A DNA stretch of 21,577 bases, from assembly GCA_004151065.3 (NCBI GenBank), contig NWUY0300029278.1, forward strand, positions 45,176 through 66,752. Direction: 5' to 3'. Made by a program: the position numbers and the translations under genes. Each line of letters opens with the position of its first letter. Within the stretch, counting starts at the first letter, position 1. Of the stretch, positions 19,504-21,577 are shown one piece after another. The stretch is from Larix sibirica (taxonomy: Eukaryota > Streptophyta > Pinopsida > Pinales > Pinaceae). A model generated the notes under the pieces. It was not told the origin of the DNA, made no database searches, and saw only the letters and a program-made list of their open reading frames with translations.

Positions 19504-20529
19504 CCTAGGGAAATTTTTAAGGATCCATAGTTTTTTCAAAGTGTAGAAACCTTGACGAATTTTACTAATACTTAAATTTGCAACCATAACATGTTTGGCG
19601 ATTTTTTTGTTAAAATATTCAAATTTCTAAGGACTTTATATAGNGAAAATGGTGGTAGGTCAAGCCCTTTACAAGGGTTCATTCTCTCTGTGAGCATGAA
19701 TAATTGATTCACATATTAGGAAGTATTTTTCTTCTTCACAACATTTTGGTTCTTTCATTGACATTTATTCATTTGATTACACATGTTAGTTAATGAAGTT
19801 AGTAGGTGGAAAAATTCACTTTCTTTTTAATGGAAGTTCTTTCTTAAATTAGGTAGGAATTTTATAGTAATCATAGTTATACTTGATTCATAAAAACTTT
19901 AACTATGTAAATTTGCTCAATTTTAAGATAACCAAAATGGTTGAAATTTTTAAAAATAATAAAAAATAAACTTAAAAAATTAAATTTATCTACTTACTAA
20001 CTTATTAAATTCTTAAAACAAACCAATTAAGAAAGTCAACTATGAATAGGTTTTGAAGTTGGTGCAAGTTTAACTTATTAAATTCTTTAAAAACCAATTA
20101 AGAAAGTCACTATGAATAGGTTTTGAAGTTGGTGCAAGTTCAGGTAATGTTTGCGAGAAAAAACTTTTATTATGATGGAGAGCTTAGCTTAATGAAGAAG
20201 ACGGTATATAGTCAAACCTCTTAACAACTTTCAATTATCTTCGAAAAAGTAAGTGTCTCACATTACATAGAACCTTTTTTTTTATAAATTTAAAAGGAAT
20301 ATCATTCTATTTTAACTAATTCAACATTTAAATGTAAAGTTATATGAGCTACAATAATAGATTGTTAGGATCTTGACTAATTCCTATTTTGAAACTAATA
20401 GAGTATTTTTGAGATTTGTAATAACCCACCAATATCGCTTATTTGAAGTTCCCGTGGGAGGTCCATCAAAATTTTAACAATTAATAGCCTTTTCCTTGTT
20501 CATTCTCAAAATTTTAACAATTATTTGTT
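19504..20529. other. AT-rich intergenic DNA, no gene seen
   Basis: Strongly AT-rich sequence starting sharply where the LTR is cut. It has no long open frame and no recognised motif. It includes a single N at 19644, a tandem duplication at 19998-20140 and a small direct repeat (tcaaaattttaacaatta at 20466-20483 and 20506-20523). Confidence 0.6.
19998..20140. repeat. Imperfect tandem duplication of about 70 bp
   Basis: Unit 1 (19998-20070, 73 bp) and unit 2 (20071-20140, 70 bp) differ by a few small indels and share the core tatgaataggttttgaagtt. Only two units are present. Confidence 0.9.
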
Positions 20530-21115
20530 GCTTAAAATAACTCATTATATTGATTCCTTACATTGCCACAACCAAAAGGTGTATCATTTTGTGGTCAAAT
20601 ATTAATAAATTTTTAGCCAACCATATGTCCCCGGCCACAATAAGTGGAATAGCTCTAAAAAATTTTGTTCTTGCATGATCACACCACTTCTTTAGTCCCT
20701 CTTCAAATGGAATCCCCAGTCCATATATGTGTTAGACCAATGATACCTATCACCTCAACCTAGACCTTTTGAGTGTATTGGCATCTCATGATCAAGTGAA
20801 AAATTGTCTCCTCTTAATCTTGATAAAGACTACAACTCCGTAGATTTGCAAAAGTCCTCTTTTGAATAATGTCCCAAGTTTGGACTTTGTTATTAAGTAA
20901 CATCCACATGAAAGTTCAAGTTTTAGAAGGACATTTAAAATGCCATGTCTCCTTCCACCACCATTTCAATGGTTCCAAGCCACCTTGCTCAATTAAAGCC
21001 TTATATCCTTCCTTCAATGTGTAAAAACCATTTTTATGTTTTGACCAAAAGACCATTTTTATGTTTTGACCAAAAGAGAGAGCCCTCCTTGTCCTCCTTG
21101 TCCTTTATCTTTACT
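20530..21115 (-). pseudogene. LINE (non-LTR retrotransposon) C-terminal fragment, zf-RVT region
   Basis: Minus-strand peptides in several frames match the zinc-binding region after the RT of plant L1-type LINEs. They are FTLKEGYKALIEQGG, WWWKETWHFKCPSKT, TFMWMLLNNKVQTWDIIQKR, EETIFHLIMRCQYTQKV, VIGIIGLTHIW and, near the end, IPLIVAGDIWLAKNLLIF. The FHL...C...Q.V block and the WLA..LLIF tail are characteristic of plant LINE-derived proteins. RT and endonuclease are absent: the open part runs out at about 21115, with no upstream LINE sequence recognised to the right. Stops, frameshifts and a 25-bp duplication show it is an old 5'-truncated copy. The 3' end and poly-A tail are not clear. Confidence 0.75.
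21027..21076. repeat. Perfect 25-bp tandem duplication
   Basis: Two identical units (21027-21051 and 21052-21076) containing catttttatgttttgaccaa, inside the LINE remnant. It is not a multiple of three, so it adds a frameshift. Confidence 0.95.
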
Positions 21116-21577
21116 AGACTTGTCCAAAATTTCTCAATATAAAGTTTATTTATAAACTCAAATAAATGGATGGTTAAATGTATTAAAATAAATACAAATA
21201 TAATAAATATTATTAATATGATAAGTTATTTAAAATTATTCAAAGAAATTTTTCATAAGTATAAGTAATTTGGATTGATAAATGAAAAATATAGAGTAAT
21301 TTAGGCTGGTTGACCACTTGGGAAATCCGACCAACAATAAAACATGAGTTTATCAAAATGGACTTTCAAAGCTTTATAACAAGAGTTTTTTATGATCCTT
21401 TGCTTAGCTAGCCTGCGTCTATTTTGAGTACTGTAGCAGTCTTTAAGACAAAATTTGTCATGTCCCAAATTTGGCATTGGGTCACAATGGCCTAAGCCCA
21501 TTGGCCATATTCACGAGAGTTTGTCAAATTGATGTTAAGGGTCAAATAATTGCCAAAGAGGAAAATTACTAGTTTCC
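21116..21577. other. No gene seen
   Basis: AT-rich to about 21300, then more mixed sequence. The minus-strand open frame at 21301-21501 has no recognisable motif. The stretch cccaaatttggcattgggtcacaatggcctaagcccattggcc (21464-21507) resembles LTR-like single-copy text but has no partner here. Confidence 0.4.

Overview
This window looks like repeat-rich nuclear DNA of a plant, made of decayed, partly nested retrotransposons. I see no intact host gene, rRNA, tRNA or CRISPR array. The protein remnants belong to plant Ty3/gypsy lineages, one of which carries an extra plant-type RNase H and another an initiator-Met tRNA primer site, plus a LINE tail. Species is not readable. A large, methylated, retroelement-rich seed-plant genome (possibly a gymnosperm) is my guess only. 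Every recognised coding remnant is on the minus strand.

Region 1-6277 is a Ty3/gypsy element read right to left: an LTR (5420-6277), primer binding site, gag from 5388, aspartic protease with DSGA, a plant/archaeal-type RNase H placed before the RT, RT with YLDD, a second RNase H, and an integrase that runs off the left edge. It is full of stops and frameshifts. Nearly all stops that can be judged sit where a CAA, CAG or CGA codon is expected, as cytosine deamination would produce.

Region 6278-12764 holds two copies of an unrecognised long ORF with a coiled-coil-rich C-terminal half, also minus strand. Each copy ends just before a polypurine tract and an LTR start. The LTR at 5420-6277 therefore has a polypurine tract on one side and a primer site on the other, so it is shared by two element units. 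The second LTR copy (8782-9572) is cut at a single N (8781). A block of about 1.85 kb (5487-7337 and 8782-10632) is identical by eye, then diverges abruptly to roughly 10 percent difference. This points to a compressed assembly gap or misjoin, or to a tandem array homogenised by recombination.

Region 12765-14235 has a promoter-like stretch (TATA box and telo-box on the minus strand) ahead of the unrecognised ORF, then a field of degenerate TTTCGGCGAAA-like words of unknown nature.

Region 14235-19503 is a second, older LTR element of chromovirus type. It has both LTRs truncated, an initiator-Met primer site, a gag with a zinc knuckle fused to a protease, and no RT, RNase H or integrase. Region 19504-21577 is AT-rich DNA with small tandem duplications and the decayed C-terminal zinc-binding and tail region of a LINE polyprotein.
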